A stretch of 37,536 nt of DNA from an uncultured Verrucomicrobiales bacterium (GCA_943789025.1 CALSSN010000031.1:1-37536); one strand, 5' to 3'; shown: positions 27,454 through 35,948, counted from the first letter of the stretch. Notes: generated by a model from the sequence alone, not told the origin. Program-made: numbers and translations.

Positions 27454-29859
27454 TCAGCCACCCTGATTGGAATGATTGCTCGCCTTGGCAGTCCGGTCGT
27501 GAGCCGAGAGGTCGATGAGATCCTGAAGGATATTCAGTGCCTCCAACTTCTGAGGTTCCATACCGTATGGGAATCCTGTGTCTTCATCTTCTTCATCCTC
27601 TTCGTTTTTCCCCATGCGCATTCCGGTCGAGTCCTCCTCTGAGAACTCACTCGCCGAAACGAGTCCCGGGAGGTCGACGATGTCCTGTGTGAGTTTGTAA
27701 ATCTGATAAAGATCGGCTTTTCCCTCAGCCTCAAGAGCACGGTTGCGTTCTTGACGTTCTTTTTTTCTCGCTTCACGGCGCTCCTTGTTCTTGTTCCTCT
27801 CGTTGAGTCGGTTTGCAAGGTTGAGGGACGTGGAGTTTTCGTCGATACGCTTTTTCAGGCGATCTCTGTCGGCGATGATGTGCTGGAATTCTCGGTTCCC
27901 GGCAATACGGCTTTCGAAGCGAGCGTGGATTTCACTGATGGGGAGGGGAGCAGAGGCTGAAGGTGCGAAGTCGAGAGGCTTGATTTCGTCGTATGCAAGC
28001 GGGTGATCGAGAGCGTCTTCACCGATGTCGAGAGCGTCTCTGATCGAGGGGAAAATAATATCAGGGACGACCCCCCGGAGTTGGGTCGATCCCCCGGCGA
28101 TTCGGTAGAATTTCTGGATGGTGACTTTGAGAGCTCCAGCTCGCTCCCGGTCGCTGAAGAAGGGCATGTAGCGATTGACGGGCATGACCGTTTGCACGGT
28201 ACCCTTCCCAAACGAAGAGGACTCACCGACAATGACGGCGCGCTGATAGTCTTGGAGAGCCGCCGCCAGGATCTCACTCGCCGAAGCACTGGAGCGGTCG
28301 ATCAGGACGACGAGTGGGCCATCGTAGACCGGCTTGTTTGCGCGTGAACTTCGAAAAGAGGTGTCGCCGATCCAGTCTTTCTGCTGGACGACCGGTCCAC
28401 GTTCAATGAAGAGACCAGTGAGATTGATTGCTTCTTCAAGTGAGCCCCCCGGATTGTTTCGAAGGTCGAGAACCATTCCCTCGACCCCTTCCTTTTTGAG
28501 GCGTTCGACAATTTTGCGGATGTCCGTCGTGGTGCTGGTGGTGCCGCCTTCCATATCGGCGTAAAAGGAAGAGAGATTGATCCAGCCTATGCGGCGTTTG
28601 TTATCCGGGGTCTCAATGGATCGGGGGAACTCAATGAGTTCTCCATTAGCGAGTTTGTCTTTGAGTTTGACCGTTTCTCTCGTGATGAGGATTTCAGTAG
28701 AAAAGCTCGGATCGTCAGCATCAGCAGGGTTGATCTTGAGCCGGACGGTAGTGCCCTCTTTTCCGCGGATCATCTCGACCACTTTCTGGAGCTTCATGAA
28801 GGTGATGTCGACCATCTCGCCTTCCAGTCCTTGCCCGACAGCGATAATGCGATCGAACGGCTTGAGTTCATTCGCTTTGTCCGCAGGTCCTCCCACAACG
28901 AGCCCTTGAATCTCAGCAGCACCTTCATCGTCCTTTGAAAGCAACGCACCGATGCCGATAAGTTCGTTTTTCATGCCGATCTCGAAGTTTTCCAGTTCAG
29001 ACTGGCTGAAGTAGTCCGAGTGGGGATCATAGGCTTCGGCGAGCGAAGAGAGAAAAAAGTTCGCGATTTCTTCTTCGTCGGTATCGTCCAGGTCTTTGAG
29101 GACTTGTTCGTAGCGTTTGAGAATCTGCGCTCCGGGAGATAATTCCTTGTCGTCTTTATCTGGCTTGTTTTCTTTTTCTGCGCCTTTGCTACTTTCGTCG
29201 TCAGTGGTATTTTCCGCGTCTACGATGGCTTCGGTTTCGGGAGCATTCGGTGCCTGTGCACCAGCTGTGTCTGCGTTCAATTCTGTCTCTTTCGCTTTCT
29301 TGAGGCGTTTTGTTTCGGCTTCTTTTTTCGCGAGCGAGGAAAGGTGCTCTTCGAGGAGGTTGTTTTCGATGATGTCTTTCCAGACTTTGTCGGCCTCCTC
29401 TTTGTTGGCAGGCCACGGTTCGTCTTTCCGGGATCGGTGAATGACGCTATTTCCAGTGAAATCGAAAGATTCTTCGGAGATGGTCTTTTCGAGCATGGTG
29501 TAGCGCTCTTTCACTCGTTCAGCATAAGCACGGTAGATCTCGATGGCCGGGGTGATGTCTCGTAAAAGCACCCGGTCGTCGAGGGTGGATGCGTACAGCT
29601 GTCGGAATTTATCGACATCCTTCTGGGTGAAGTAGAGATGGGTAAAGTCGAGGAAATTCAGGTAGTTTTCGAGGAGGCGCTCGGAGACAGTGTCATCGAA
29701 CGCCTTCTGTTCGTAATGGTGCTGTTGAAGCATCTGCGCGACATACATCGATACCTGACCGAAATCGGTCTCAGCACGGAGGCTCGATGTCGGAACCACT
29801 CCACAGAGAGCACCCAGGCAGAGCGCCTTGAGAAGAAATTGTTTGATGACTCGACACAT
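27454..29859 (-). CDS. prc: Tail-specific (C-terminal processing) protease Prc, S41 family
   Basis: Periplasmic serine protease that degrades or trims proteins at their C-terminus. The 801 residues comprise a signal peptide (about 1-29), an N-terminal helical domain, a PDZ domain (LVVGGPADKANELKPFDRIIAVGQG), and the S41 catalytic core with the Ser in SSASASEILAAALQDY (about residue 523) and the Lys in SSFGKGTVQ (about 549). The C-terminal region is that of the Tsp/Prc type (NRLNERNKNKERREARKKER). Between about residues 190 and 245 there is a charged low-complexity insertion rich in Glu, Asp, Lys and Ala. It is divergent from the MBL-fold gene; mfd and surA follow on the same strand. Confidence 0.94.
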   Translation of the reverse strand: MCRVIKQFLLKALCLGALCGVVPTSSLRAETDFGQVSMYVAQMLQQHHYEQKAFDDTVSERLLENYLNFLDFTHLYFTQKDVDKFRQLYASTLDDRVLLRDITPAIEIYRAYAERVKERYTMLEKTISEESFDFTGNSVIHRSRKDEPWPANKEEADKVWKDIIENNLLEEHLSSLAKKEAETKRLKKAKETELNADTAGAQAPNAPETEAIVDAENTTDDESSKGAEKENKPDKDDKELSPGAQILKRYEQVLKDLDDTDEEEIANFFLSSLAEAYDPHSDYFSQSELENFEIGMKNELIGIGALLSKDDEGAAEIQGLVVGGPADKANELKPFDRIIAVGQGLEGEMVDITFMKLQKVVEMIRGKEGTTVRLKINPADADDPSFSTEILITRETVKLKDKLANGELIEFPRSIETPDNKRRIGWINLSSFYADMEGGTTSTTTDIRKIVERLKKEGVEGMVLDLRNNPGGSLEEAINLTGLFIERGPVVQQKDWIGDTSFRSSRANKPVYDGPLVVLIDRSSASASEILAAALQDYQRAVIVGESSSFGKGTVQTVMPVNRYMPFFSDRERAGALKVTIQKFYRIAGGSTQLRGVVPDIIFPSIRDALDIGEDALDHPLAYDEIKPLDFAPSASAPLPISEIHARFESRIAGNREFQHIIADRDRLKKRIDENSTSLNLANRLNERNKNKERREARKKERQERNRALEAEGKADLYQIYKLTQDIVDLPGLVSASEFSEEDSTGMRMGKNEEDEEDEDTGFPYGMEPQKLEALNILQDLIDLSAHDRTAKASNHSNQGG

Positions 29860-29950
29860 ATGAGGGAGAGGTTTTAGTGAAGACTAAATCTTGGCTAAGA
29901 TACGTCTCAACCTTGAAAATGTCTACCGTTCCCTCATTTTTTTTCGACAA

Positions 29951-30580
29951 ATGATTGGTGTGAACAGCAGGATTCATTGCTTTACGGGGGGCTTTGCGCA
30001 AACAAATGGATATTTGTTCGACACCGGCTTGTGTAAGGTGCTGGTCGATGCGCCAGAAGGGGCAGTGACGTGGCTTCGCGAAGAAAGGCTCAACCCGGAT
30101 GTCCTGTTTTTAACTCACCAGCACTTTGATCATACGATGGATGCGGCAGCGGTGGTTGAAGAGTGGGAGGTTCAGGTGTTTGCGCACAGTGATTTTTCCC
30201 AGTCTTTGAGCCTTGCGAAGCTCTTTGCTGCTTTTTCGGGGGTGACGATCGAGGTTCCGGAGTTCAGGGTCGATGTGGTTCTGGGAGAGGAACTGCGTGT
30301 CTGGGACGTGCTGGGCGAGAGTTTCGGGCTGCTTTATGTCCCGGGCCATTCTGATGACAGCCTTTGTCTGTATTCCTCGAAGGCAGGGGTGCTTTTCGCT
30401 GGTGACACGTTGATGGAGAGTTCGATCGGGCGTTCCGATCTTCCCGGGGGTGACCAGCGGGTGTTGCTGGCGGCTATCAGAGAGAAAATACTGCCCCTGC
30501 CGGCTGAAACGGTGATTTACCCGGGCCATGGGGGCGCAACCACGGTGGGAGCTGAGCAGGGAAATCCTTTTTTGCTTTGA
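29951..30580 (+). CDS. Metallo-beta-lactamase-fold hydrolase
   Basis: Glyoxalase-II-like hydrolase of the MBL superfamily, 209 residues from ATG 29951. Zinc ligands: THQHFDH (HxHxDH) near residues 56-62, His in VPGHSDDS near 133, Asp in FAGDTLMES near 153, and the last His in YPGHGG near 196. The GGFAQTNGYLF start and GRSDLPGGD segment match the small YcbL/GloB-like hydrolases. The substrate is not deducible. TTG 29891 in the same frame is a possible alternative start; ATG 29951 was preferred because the added residues do not match the family. It is divergent from prc. Confidence 0.87.
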   Translation: MIGVNSRIHCFTGGFAQTNGYLFDTGLCKVLVDAPEGAVTWLREERLNPDVLFLTHQHFDHTMDAAAVVEEWEVQVFAHSDFSQSLSLAKLFAAFSGVTIEVPEFRVDVVLGEELRVWDVLGESFGLLYVPGHSDDSLCLYSSKAGVLFAGDTLMESSIGRSDLPGGDQRVLLAAIREKILPLPAETVIYPGHGGATTVGAEQGNPFLL

Positions 30581-30852
30581 GGGGTGCGCCGATCGACTGG
30601 TGGCGCAGCGCAGATTGCGGAACTGAGGTGCTGCTTTTTCCCCAGGAAGAAGTCAGCATGAAGGCGGCCTTTTTCCGCTGCGTAAAAAGCAGTGCTATCA
30701 AATTCATCAGCAATGAGATGCGAGCAGAAGCGTGTTTTATCGCACGGGTTTCATATCATTAGCGTTTGCCATTTCTCTCACAAAGGAGTCAGGTAAAAAT
30801 ACGGTCTTCGCTACTTCCCGCCGGCTCTGCCCCCCCTTTTTTTTGTTTGCTG
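30581..30852. other. Intergenic region with inverted repeats
   Basis: This 272-bp gap holds two inverted repeats: TGCGCC/GGCGCA (30585-30590 with 30602-30607), and the nine-base pair CTGCTTTTT/AAAAAGCAG (30631-30639 with 30684-30692). Neither has a good T-run after it. No gene seen. Confidence 0.4.
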
Positions 30853-31512
30853 ATGCGTTATCTTTACCTCCACGGATTTGGCTCAAGTGGTAAGACGTCT
30901 CGCAAGGCGCTCTGGCTGAGACAATGTTTCTTGGAGAAAGGTTTGGACTTGGAATGTCCAGATCTGGTTGTGGGGGATTTTTCTACTCTCACGCTCAGTG
31001 GCCAGCTGCAGGTGGTAGAAGATACCTTGAGGGGGGAGCGTTGCTGTCTGGTGGGTTCAAGCTTCGGTGGACTGGTAGCAGCGAATTATGCAGGTCAGCA
31101 TCCTGAGGTAGAGGCTCTTGTGCTTTTAGCTCCCGCGTTCGGGTTTCCGGGGCGCTGGGTTGACAGTTTGGGGGCGTCTGGGCTTGAGAACTGGAGGAGG
31201 AGTGGCTGGCTCCGGGTCTACCATCACGCAGAGAGTTGTGAACGGGAAATTCACTATGGTTTTTATGAAGACGCCGCACAGCATCCGGAGGAGCCGGAGT
31301 TCCAGCAGAGGGCAGTCATCGTGCACGGTTTGGACGATGAAACGGTGCCTTTGCATACGTCACGGACTTATGTGACCAAAGCACCCCAGATTGAACTGGT
31401 AGAAGTTTCCGGAGGACATGAACTAGATACCCAGGATGCGTTGGCGGCCATTTGGACGGCAGTCGAACAGGTGATCATCTCCGCGCGCATGAAGCCCGAG
31501 GGAATTAGCTGA
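30853..31512 (+). CDS. YqiA-like alpha/beta-hydrolase (esterase)
   Basis: Small alpha/beta hydrolase of the UPF0227/YqiA type. From ATG 30853 the protein begins RYLYLHGFGSSGKTSRKALW with the oxyanion HGFGSS. It has the nucleophile elbow GSSFGG (Ser near residue 75), Asp in VHGLDDETVP near 163, and His in GGHEL near 190, a complete Ser-Asp-His triad. At 219 residues it fits the family. ATG 30853 is preferred over upstream in-frame starts because the family begins at this strand. A likely terminator directly follows the stop. The natural substrate is unknown. Confidence 0.85.
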   Translation: MRYLYLHGFGSSGKTSRKALWLRQCFLEKGLDLECPDLVVGDFSTLTLSGQLQVVEDTLRGERCCLVGSSFGGLVAANYAGQHPEVEALVLLAPAFGFPGRWVDSLGASGLENWRRSGWLRVYHHAESCEREIHYGFYEDAAQHPEEPEFQQRAVIVHGLDDETVPLHTSRTYVTKAPQIELVEVSGGHELDTQDALAAIWTAVEQVIISARMKPEGIS

Positions 31513-31560
31513 CAAACGACACATGCAGGCCAAGTCCTGCTGCAGGTTGTTTGGTTGTTT
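31513..31560 (+). terminator. Probable rho-independent terminator after the YqiA-like gene
   Basis: Right after the stop codon, CAAACGAC (31513-31520) pairs with GTTGTTTG (31546-31553, one G-U pair), and TGCAG/CTGCA extend the stem inside. The sequence then runs GTTGTTTCTTCTG. The structure fits a terminator, although the T-tract is interrupted. Confidence 0.45.
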
Positions 31561-31592
31561 CTTCTGAATGGCTGGTGCTGTCCGGTCAAAAG

Positions 31593-31628
31593 GGCCAGCG
31601 AGGCCAGCGAGGCCAGCGAGGCCAGCGA
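31593..31628. repeat. GGCCAGCGA nonamer repeat, four copies
   Basis: Four perfect tandem copies of the 9-mer GGCCAGCGA lie between the convergent YqiA-like gene and hpf. This is another noncoding tract whose unit is a multiple of three. Confidence 0.92.
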
Positions 31629-31660
31629 AATAGCTCGGCGCTGAAAGAAGGAGTTCCGGT

Positions 31661-32254
31661 TTAGGGCTCGATCATCCCATAGTCGCCGTCTTCACGACGA
31701 TAGAGAATGCTGAGATTGTTGGTTTTTGCATTGTTGAAGACAATGAAAGGGCGCTCGCTGAGTTCCATGTCCATGATCGCTTCTTCCGGAAAGAGTGGAC
31801 GAATCCGATAGTTGTCTTCATGAATGACCAGTGGTTCGACCTCCGGTGATTCCTCTTCTTGCGGGTGGCCTTCATCGAGTTCAGCGAGATCACCTTGAAA
31901 CACATGCTCGTGGATGTGGCGGATGTCGTGTTCACGAGGCCGATGCTTTTTAAGGAGTCTCGTCTTATGCTTACGCATGCGACGTGCCACTTTGGAGATG
32001 GTTTCGTCGATGGCGCTGTAGATGTCAGGGGTTTCAGTCTTTGCCTCGATCTGGATATGGTTGGCACAGAAAAGAATAACTTCCGCGATCTGGCCGTGCT
32101 TCTGGACATCAAGGATCACTTTCGCTTCGATGATTTTTGGATAATCAAGATGAAGTCCTTCCACTTTTTTGGTGGCGTAGTCACGCATGGCTTCGGTGAC
32201 GCTTACGTGGCGTCCTGTGACAGTGATGGGCAGGTTGACGTTTGATATCTGCAT
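31661..32254 (-). CDS. hpf: Ribosome hibernation promoting factor, long form
   Basis: Binds the 30S decoding channel and promotes 100S ribosome dimers in stationary phase. ATG 32254 starts QISNVNLPITVTGRHVSVTEA, matching the family. The N-terminal HPF/YfiA domain covers about 1-100 (KVEGLHLDYPKIIEAKVIL, HIQIEAKTETPDIYSAID). An acidic linker leads to the C-terminal dimerisation domain with RPLFPEEAIMDMELSERPFIVFNNA and IVYRRxDG-like ILYRREDGDYGMIEP, so this is the long form (197 residues). It is last in the kdsA-lpt cluster, 99 bp after lptB, as hpf lies near lptB in Proteobacteria. Confidence 0.95.
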   Translation of the reverse strand: MQISNVNLPITVTGRHVSVTEAMRDYATKKVEGLHLDYPKIIEAKVILDVQKHGQIAEVILFCANHIQIEAKTETPDIYSAIDETISKVARRMRKHKTRLLKKHRPREHDIRHIHEHVFQGDLAELDEGHPQEEESPEVEPLVIHEDNYRIRPLFPEEAIMDMELSERPFIVFNNAKTNNLSILYRREDGDYGMIEP

Positions 32255-32353
32255 CTGTTCCGGTTTGGTTTTTTGTATTTCTGTTGATTGGATCCGGCTG
32301 CGTCTCTGCATGTTCTATCCGGATTTTTACGGTTTCTATGAATGATTACTATA

Positions 32354-33538
32354 CTACATGGAGAAGCGCTCGCCTAGATATAGTTCTCTGGAGACGGGGT
32401 CATTGACGAGAAAATCCTGGGTTCCCTCACGTTCCACGCTTCCTTCGAAGATGAGGTAGGCGCGATCGACAATGGCGAGGGTCTCTCGGACGTTGTGGTC
32501 GGTGATCAGAATGGCGAGCCCCACGTCTTTGAGTTTGGTGATGATGTCCTGGATCTCTCCCACTGCAATGGGATCGACTCCGGAAAAAGGCTCGTCGAGC
32601 ATCAGGAGTTGTGGCTCGGTGACAAGCGAGCGAGCGATGGTAAGTCTGCGTTTTTCTCCACCGGAAAGAGTGAGGGCAATGTTGTTTGCGACATGGGCGA
32701 TTCCGAAGTGCTCGAGGAGATTGTCGCAGCGCTCTTTTCTTTCTCGCCGGCTCAGGTTCATGGTCTCCATGACCGCCATGATGTTTTCTCGGACAGTGAG
32801 CTTTCTGAAAATTGACTCTTCCTGGGGAAGATAGCCCATGCCGAGTCGGGCACGCTGGTACATGGGGAGGGTGGTTACGTCTTGCTGGTTGAAGTAAACT
32901 TTTCCACCGTTGGGGGGCACCAACCCGACGATCATGTAGAAAGAAGTTGTCTTGCCTGCGCCGTTCGGGCCAAGAAGACCCACTATCTCTCCGGGTCGGA
33001 CAGTGATGGCGACGTCTTTTACGACGGCGCGGCCGTCATAGACCTTTCGTAGATCCTCAGTGCGAAGAAGAAAATTCTCCGGCCTGAGATCTGGTTCCTC
33101 CGCCGGGACAGATTGCTGGTGCGTCGAATATTGCGGAGCGCCCTGCTGTATGGGAGCACCTTGCTCCACGATACTCTGCTCGAAAAGAACCTGTTCCGAG
33201 AGGTTTTCCTCTGGGATACTCTCCTCGAAAAAAACCTGCTCAGAAACGTTTTCCTCCGGGATGCTCTGCTCGGGAACACTCTGCTCGGGAACACTCTGCT
33301 CGGGAATGCTCTGCTCGGGAATGCTCTGCTCGGGAATGCTCTGCTCGGGAACATCTTGCTCGGGAATGCTCTGCTCGGGAATGCTCTGCTCGGGAATGCT
33401 CTGCTCGGGAATGCTCTGCTCAGGAATGCTTTCTTTTGTAAGTGTTTTCTTTGCAGCAGAACGTTTTGCAGCGCGCTTCTTAGGTGTTTTCCGCTGCGTT
33501 CTGGAGCGCGGAACTTTCTTTTTGGTGGGCTTCTTCAT
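32354..33538 (-). CDS. lptB: LPS export ATPase LptB with a repetitive N-terminal extension
   Basis: Cytoplasmic ATPase of the LptB2FG exporter that extracts LPS from the inner membrane. The C-terminal 240 residues (from about 156) are a normal LptB: Walker A GPNGAGKTT near 189, Q-loop YLPQEESIFRKLTV, signature LSGGEKRR, Walker B LLMLDEPFSGVDP and H-loop ITDHNVRETL. Before this, from ATG 33538, come a Lys/Arg-rich segment (1-35), then about 18 five-residue units of the type S-I-P-E-Q (37-126), then a Gln/Pro-rich linker. Ordinary LptB is about 240 residues; this one is 394. The long frame is intact and continuous with the domain. A shorter product from an internal start cannot be excluded. It follows the LptA-like gene by 34 bp. 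Confidence 0.93.
   Translation of the reverse strand: MKKPTKKKVPRSRTQRKTPKKRAAKRSAAKKTLTKESIPEQSIPEQSIPEQSIPEQSIPEQDVPEQSIPEQSIPEQSIPEQSVPEQSVPEQSIPEENVSEQVFFEESIPEENLSEQVLFEQSIVEQGAPIQQGAPQYSTHQQSVPAEEPDLRPENFLLRTEDLRKVYDGRAVVKDVAITVRPGEIVGLLGPNGAGKTTSFYMIVGLVPPNGGKVYFNQQDVTTLPMYQRARLGMGYLPQEESIFRKLTVRENIMAVMETMNLSRRERKERCDNLLEHFGIAHVANNIALTLSGGEKRRLTIARSLVTEPQLLMLDEPFSGVDPIAVGEIQDIITKLKDVGLAILITDHNVRETLAIVDRAYLIFEGSVEREGTQDFLVNDPVSRELYLGERFSM
33161..33430 (-). repeat. 15-bp coding minisatellite in lptB
   Basis: In-register 15-bp units, read on the plus strand as CGGGAATGCTCTGCT, start at 33271, 33286, 33301 and so on to 33421, with very few differences between copies. Degenerate units reach back to about 33161. 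Each encodes one S/D-I/V-P-E-Q pentapeptide. The most uniform copies are at the N-terminal side, which suggests recent expansion there. Confidence 0.92.
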
Positions 33539-33572
33539 CGTCAGGTGGCCTGGAGTCTGTAGCGCTAGGGAG

Positions 33573-34517
33573 TTATTCGTTGCTGACTCTGGTTTCTGTC
33601 GGGCCGACAAACTTCAGGCGGCCGTCAGGAAGGATGATGATCCTGGTGCTGGCTGCGGTGGCGATAATAAGGTGTTCGTTTTCTTGGATCTGTGGCCAGA
33701 TTTTGAGGATTAAATCTCCGGTCTTACCGTCGTAGACTGCCTCCCGGCACTGGCCGATCTGTATCTTGCCGTCGGCGTGTTTTTTCTGAAGAATAACGCG
33801 TTTTCCGCGGGCGTAAGCGACCTCGATGTTATTGCCTCCAGCGATCGTTTTCGCGGCCCCTCCTGTGTTTTCAGTTTCCGAGGGAGGCGTGGAGTCTTCT
33901 TTGAAGTGAACCTCAAGTTCTTCGCAGGTGATATTGATGCGTGCATTGTCGAGCACAACCCCGTCGCTTTCATCGGCGAAAATAGCGAGATTCTTTGTAC
34001 CATCAAAGATTCCTGTCCCCTCCGGGCCGGTCTTGATAATTGTCTTGTCTTTCTCTTTCAGGGCGACCCGAGGGGCTCGTTTTGCCTTGAGGGTGGGTGC
34101 TGATACCTGGGCAGTGATGGGCGCCTTTCTTTGCAGGCGGCGCAGCCCTTCTTCGGAAAGGTTAGCTTCGGCTTTTTTCAGCATGGCTTCGGCCTTTTCG
34201 TTTCGAGCCTTCATTTCTGGAGAGGGCTCAGGGTCCCGGGGCCGTGTAGCAGCTCGCTGTAACTTCTTGCTGAGGTCAGTATCCCCAGAAAATTTTCGGG
34301 CCTCCGCAATGCTGCTGTCGTTCTCGTAACGCTTCTGAGCTTTGTTGAGGGCGCTCAGGGCTTTGCTCAGTCTGCCAGCTTGGCCTCCTTTGCTCTGGGC
34401 TATTGCGAGGCACGGGGTAAGCAGGAAGATGAGAAGCGCAAGATGGATAGTTCGGGGCAAGGACCGATGCTGGGCCTTGCTTTTGCGGTTTTGGTGATTT
34501 TTTCTCGGGTCGCTCAT
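33573..34517 (-). CDS. lptA: LptA/OstA-like periplasmic LPS transport protein
   Basis: Probable periplasmic bridge component for LPS. The 314 residues have a signal peptide (about 20-41, ending CLAIAQ) and an Arg/Lys-rich helical stretch (about 45-130) with many charged residues. The C-terminal OstA-type beta domain (about 165-310) contains GTGIFDGTKNLAIFADESDGVVLDN (conserved pattern split across strands), AKTIAGGNNIEVAYARGKRVI and GDLILKIWPQIQ. Its ATG overlaps the stop of the LptC-like gene (ATGA), and lptB follows. The position, more than strong sequence match, supports LptA. The helical insert is unusual for LptA, which is normally about 180 residues. Confidence 0.75.
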   Translation of the reverse strand: MSDPRKNHQNRKSKAQHRSLPRTIHLALLIFLLTPCLAIAQSKGGQAGRLSKALSALNKAQKRYENDSSIAEARKFSGDTDLSKKLQRAATRPRDPEPSPEMKARNEKAEAMLKKAEANLSEEGLRRLQRKAPITAQVSAPTLKAKRAPRVALKEKDKTIIKTGPEGTGIFDGTKNLAIFADESDGVVLDNARINITCEELEVHFKEDSTPPSETENTGGAAKTIAGGNNIEVAYARGKRVILQKKHADGKIQIGQCREAVYDGKTGDLILKIWPQIQENEHLIIATAASTRIIILPDGRLKFVGPTETRVSNE

Positions 34518-35116
34518 GGTTGTGTTTCTTCAGACGTATTCGGGCTTTCCCGGTCGCTTCCGAACTGCAGGGAAGAGCTGTCGTTGATAATCATCTTTAC
34601 GTTCCCTTCCATACGGCCGGCCCCTTGGGTGCTGTCGTAGAGCATCTTGTCGCCCTCAAGGTCAAAGTCGGACCGGGATACGAGGCTGCGGGAGGAACTT
34701 TCTAGAATACTCGACTCGAGGTCATAAACAGCGGTAGGCATGGTAACTACCATCGCTTCGTTTCCCTGTACATCGTAGGTGGTGATAACCATCTCCGTGA
34801 GGGCGAGGTGCTTATCGTCGATTCGCTTCATGCTGGCTGCACGGATGAGCGCACTGAGCCTGGATTCGTTGTAGCTTGGGATGACGACGGATTTTTGCTC
34901 TTGTCCGAGGGGAATGAATTTGGCGAGAGCGATGAGTCCTGAGGCAGCGTTTTGTGTCTCGTCGGTCGATTCAGCTGCTGGTTCTTCTGTTTTTTTCTCT
35001 TCATCTGCTTGTATGTGTGCGACCGCAAAGAGCAGGAGCAAGCCGGTAGTTGCGACACGGATGATCCTCGACGCTGTGTGGAGCAGGATGCTGACGCTAG
35101 CGGGTGACAAGAGCAT
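34514..35116 (-). CDS. lptC: LptC-like LPS export protein
   Basis: A 200-residue protein from ATG 35116, which has AAGGAAA upstream and overlaps the end of kdsA by 20 bases. A hydrophobic N-terminal segment (about 14-36, IIRVATTGLLLLFAVAHIQA) is followed by an acidic linker and a beta-rich domain with IPSYNESRLSALIRA, TEMVITTYD and YDSTQGAGRMEGNVKMII. The last resembles the gain of unwanted double-strand beta motifs in OstA/LptC proteins. LptC normally joins the LptB2FG exporter to LptA. Identity rests on this pattern and on its place before the LptA-like gene and lptB. It could be a second OstA-like protein. Confidence 0.65.
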   Translation of the reverse strand: MLLSPASVSILLHTASRIIRVATTGLLLLFAVAHIQADEEKKTEEPAAESTDETQNAASGLIALAKFIPLGQEQKSVVIPSYNESRLSALIRAASMKRIDDKHLALTEMVITTYDVQGNEAMVVTMPTAVYDLESSILESSSRSLVSRSDFDLEGDKMLYDSTQGAGRMEGNVKMIINDSSSLQFGSDRESPNTSEETQP

Positions 35117-35948
35117 GGATTTCCTTGAGGGTTTGCAGGTGATCGGAGAGCTCAGCCAGCGGGATCTGATTCGGACCGTCGGAAAAAGCATGGTCAGGAT
35201 CCTCGTGGGTTTCGAGAAAAACTCCGTCGCAGCCTGCGGCGACAGCAGAGCGAGCAAGAAGGGGTGCAAGGTAGCCGTCGCCACCGGTTGAATTTCCCAT
35301 GCCGCCCGGCCTCTGGACGGAATGGGTGGCGTCAAAGATGACCCGGCAGCCAGCCTCTCGTATCCAAGCGAGCGAGCGCATGTCTGCGACAAGGTTGTTG
35401 TAGCCGAAGGTAGCCCCGCGTTCGGTGATCAGAATTCTTGAATTGCCAGAGTCGCGAAGCTTTTGGGCAATATTGGTCACATCCCAGGGGGCGAGGAACT
35501 GGCCTTTCTTGACGTTGACGACTTTGTTGGTTTTGGCTGCGGCAAGAAGCAGGTCGGTCTGGCGGCAGAGAAAGGCCGGAATCTGGAGAATATCGAGGTA
35601 GCGACCCGCCATCGTGGCCTCCTCTGCGGTGTGAACATCCGAGGTAGCCGGCATCCCAAATTCTGCTGCAACTTGTGCGAGAAGCGCGCAGCCTTCCTCG
35701 CATCCCGGCCCCCGGAATGACTCGATGGAGGTACGGTTGGCCTTGTCGTAGCTTGCTTTAAAGACAACCTGGATCTTCAGGTCGTCACGAATTTTCGCGA
35801 TTCCTTCTCCCATTCTGCGGAGAAAGTCGGCAGACTCGATGACACATGGCCCGAGGATGAAAAGCGGCTGTTTGCCATCCACGACCAGATCACCCGTGAT
35901 CGGGATTTCGGGGAGTTGCCCGGTGCTTTTCGAAGGAGTCGGGCTCAT
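35097..35948 (-). CDS. kdsA: 3-deoxy-8-phosphooctulonate synthase KdsA
   Basis: Condenses phosphoenolpyruvate with arabinose 5-phosphate to KDO 8-phosphate, the precursor of the inner LPS core. The 283-residue TIM barrel carries LGPCVIES (about 32-39), FKASYDKANRTS, SDVHTAEEA, IPAFLCRQTDLL, NVKKGQFLAPWD, TERGATFGYNNLV, FDATHSVQ and ETHEDPDHAFSDGPNQ. The Cys in LGPCVIES marks the metal-dependent class, like the Aquifex enzyme; the E. coli class has Asn there. This gene confirms KDO-type LPS and heads the lptC-lptA-lptB-hpf cluster. Confidence 0.96.
   Translation of the reverse strand: MSPTPSKSTGQLPEIPITGDLVVDGKQPLFILGPCVIESADFLRRMGEGIAKIRDDLKIQVVFKASYDKANRTSIESFRGPGCEEGCALLAQVAAEFGMPATSDVHTAEEATMAGRYLDILQIPAFLCRQTDLLLAAAKTNKVVNVKKGQFLAPWDVTNIAQKLRDSGNSRILITERGATFGYNNLVADMRSLAWIREAGCRVIFDATHSVQRPGGMGNSTGGDGYLAPLLARSAVAAGCDGVFLETHEDPDHAFSDGPNQIPLAELSDHLQTLKEIHALVTR

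Noticed and set aside
33161..33430. CRISPR array
   Set aside because: The 15-bp units are contiguous with no unique spacers and lie in frame inside lptB.
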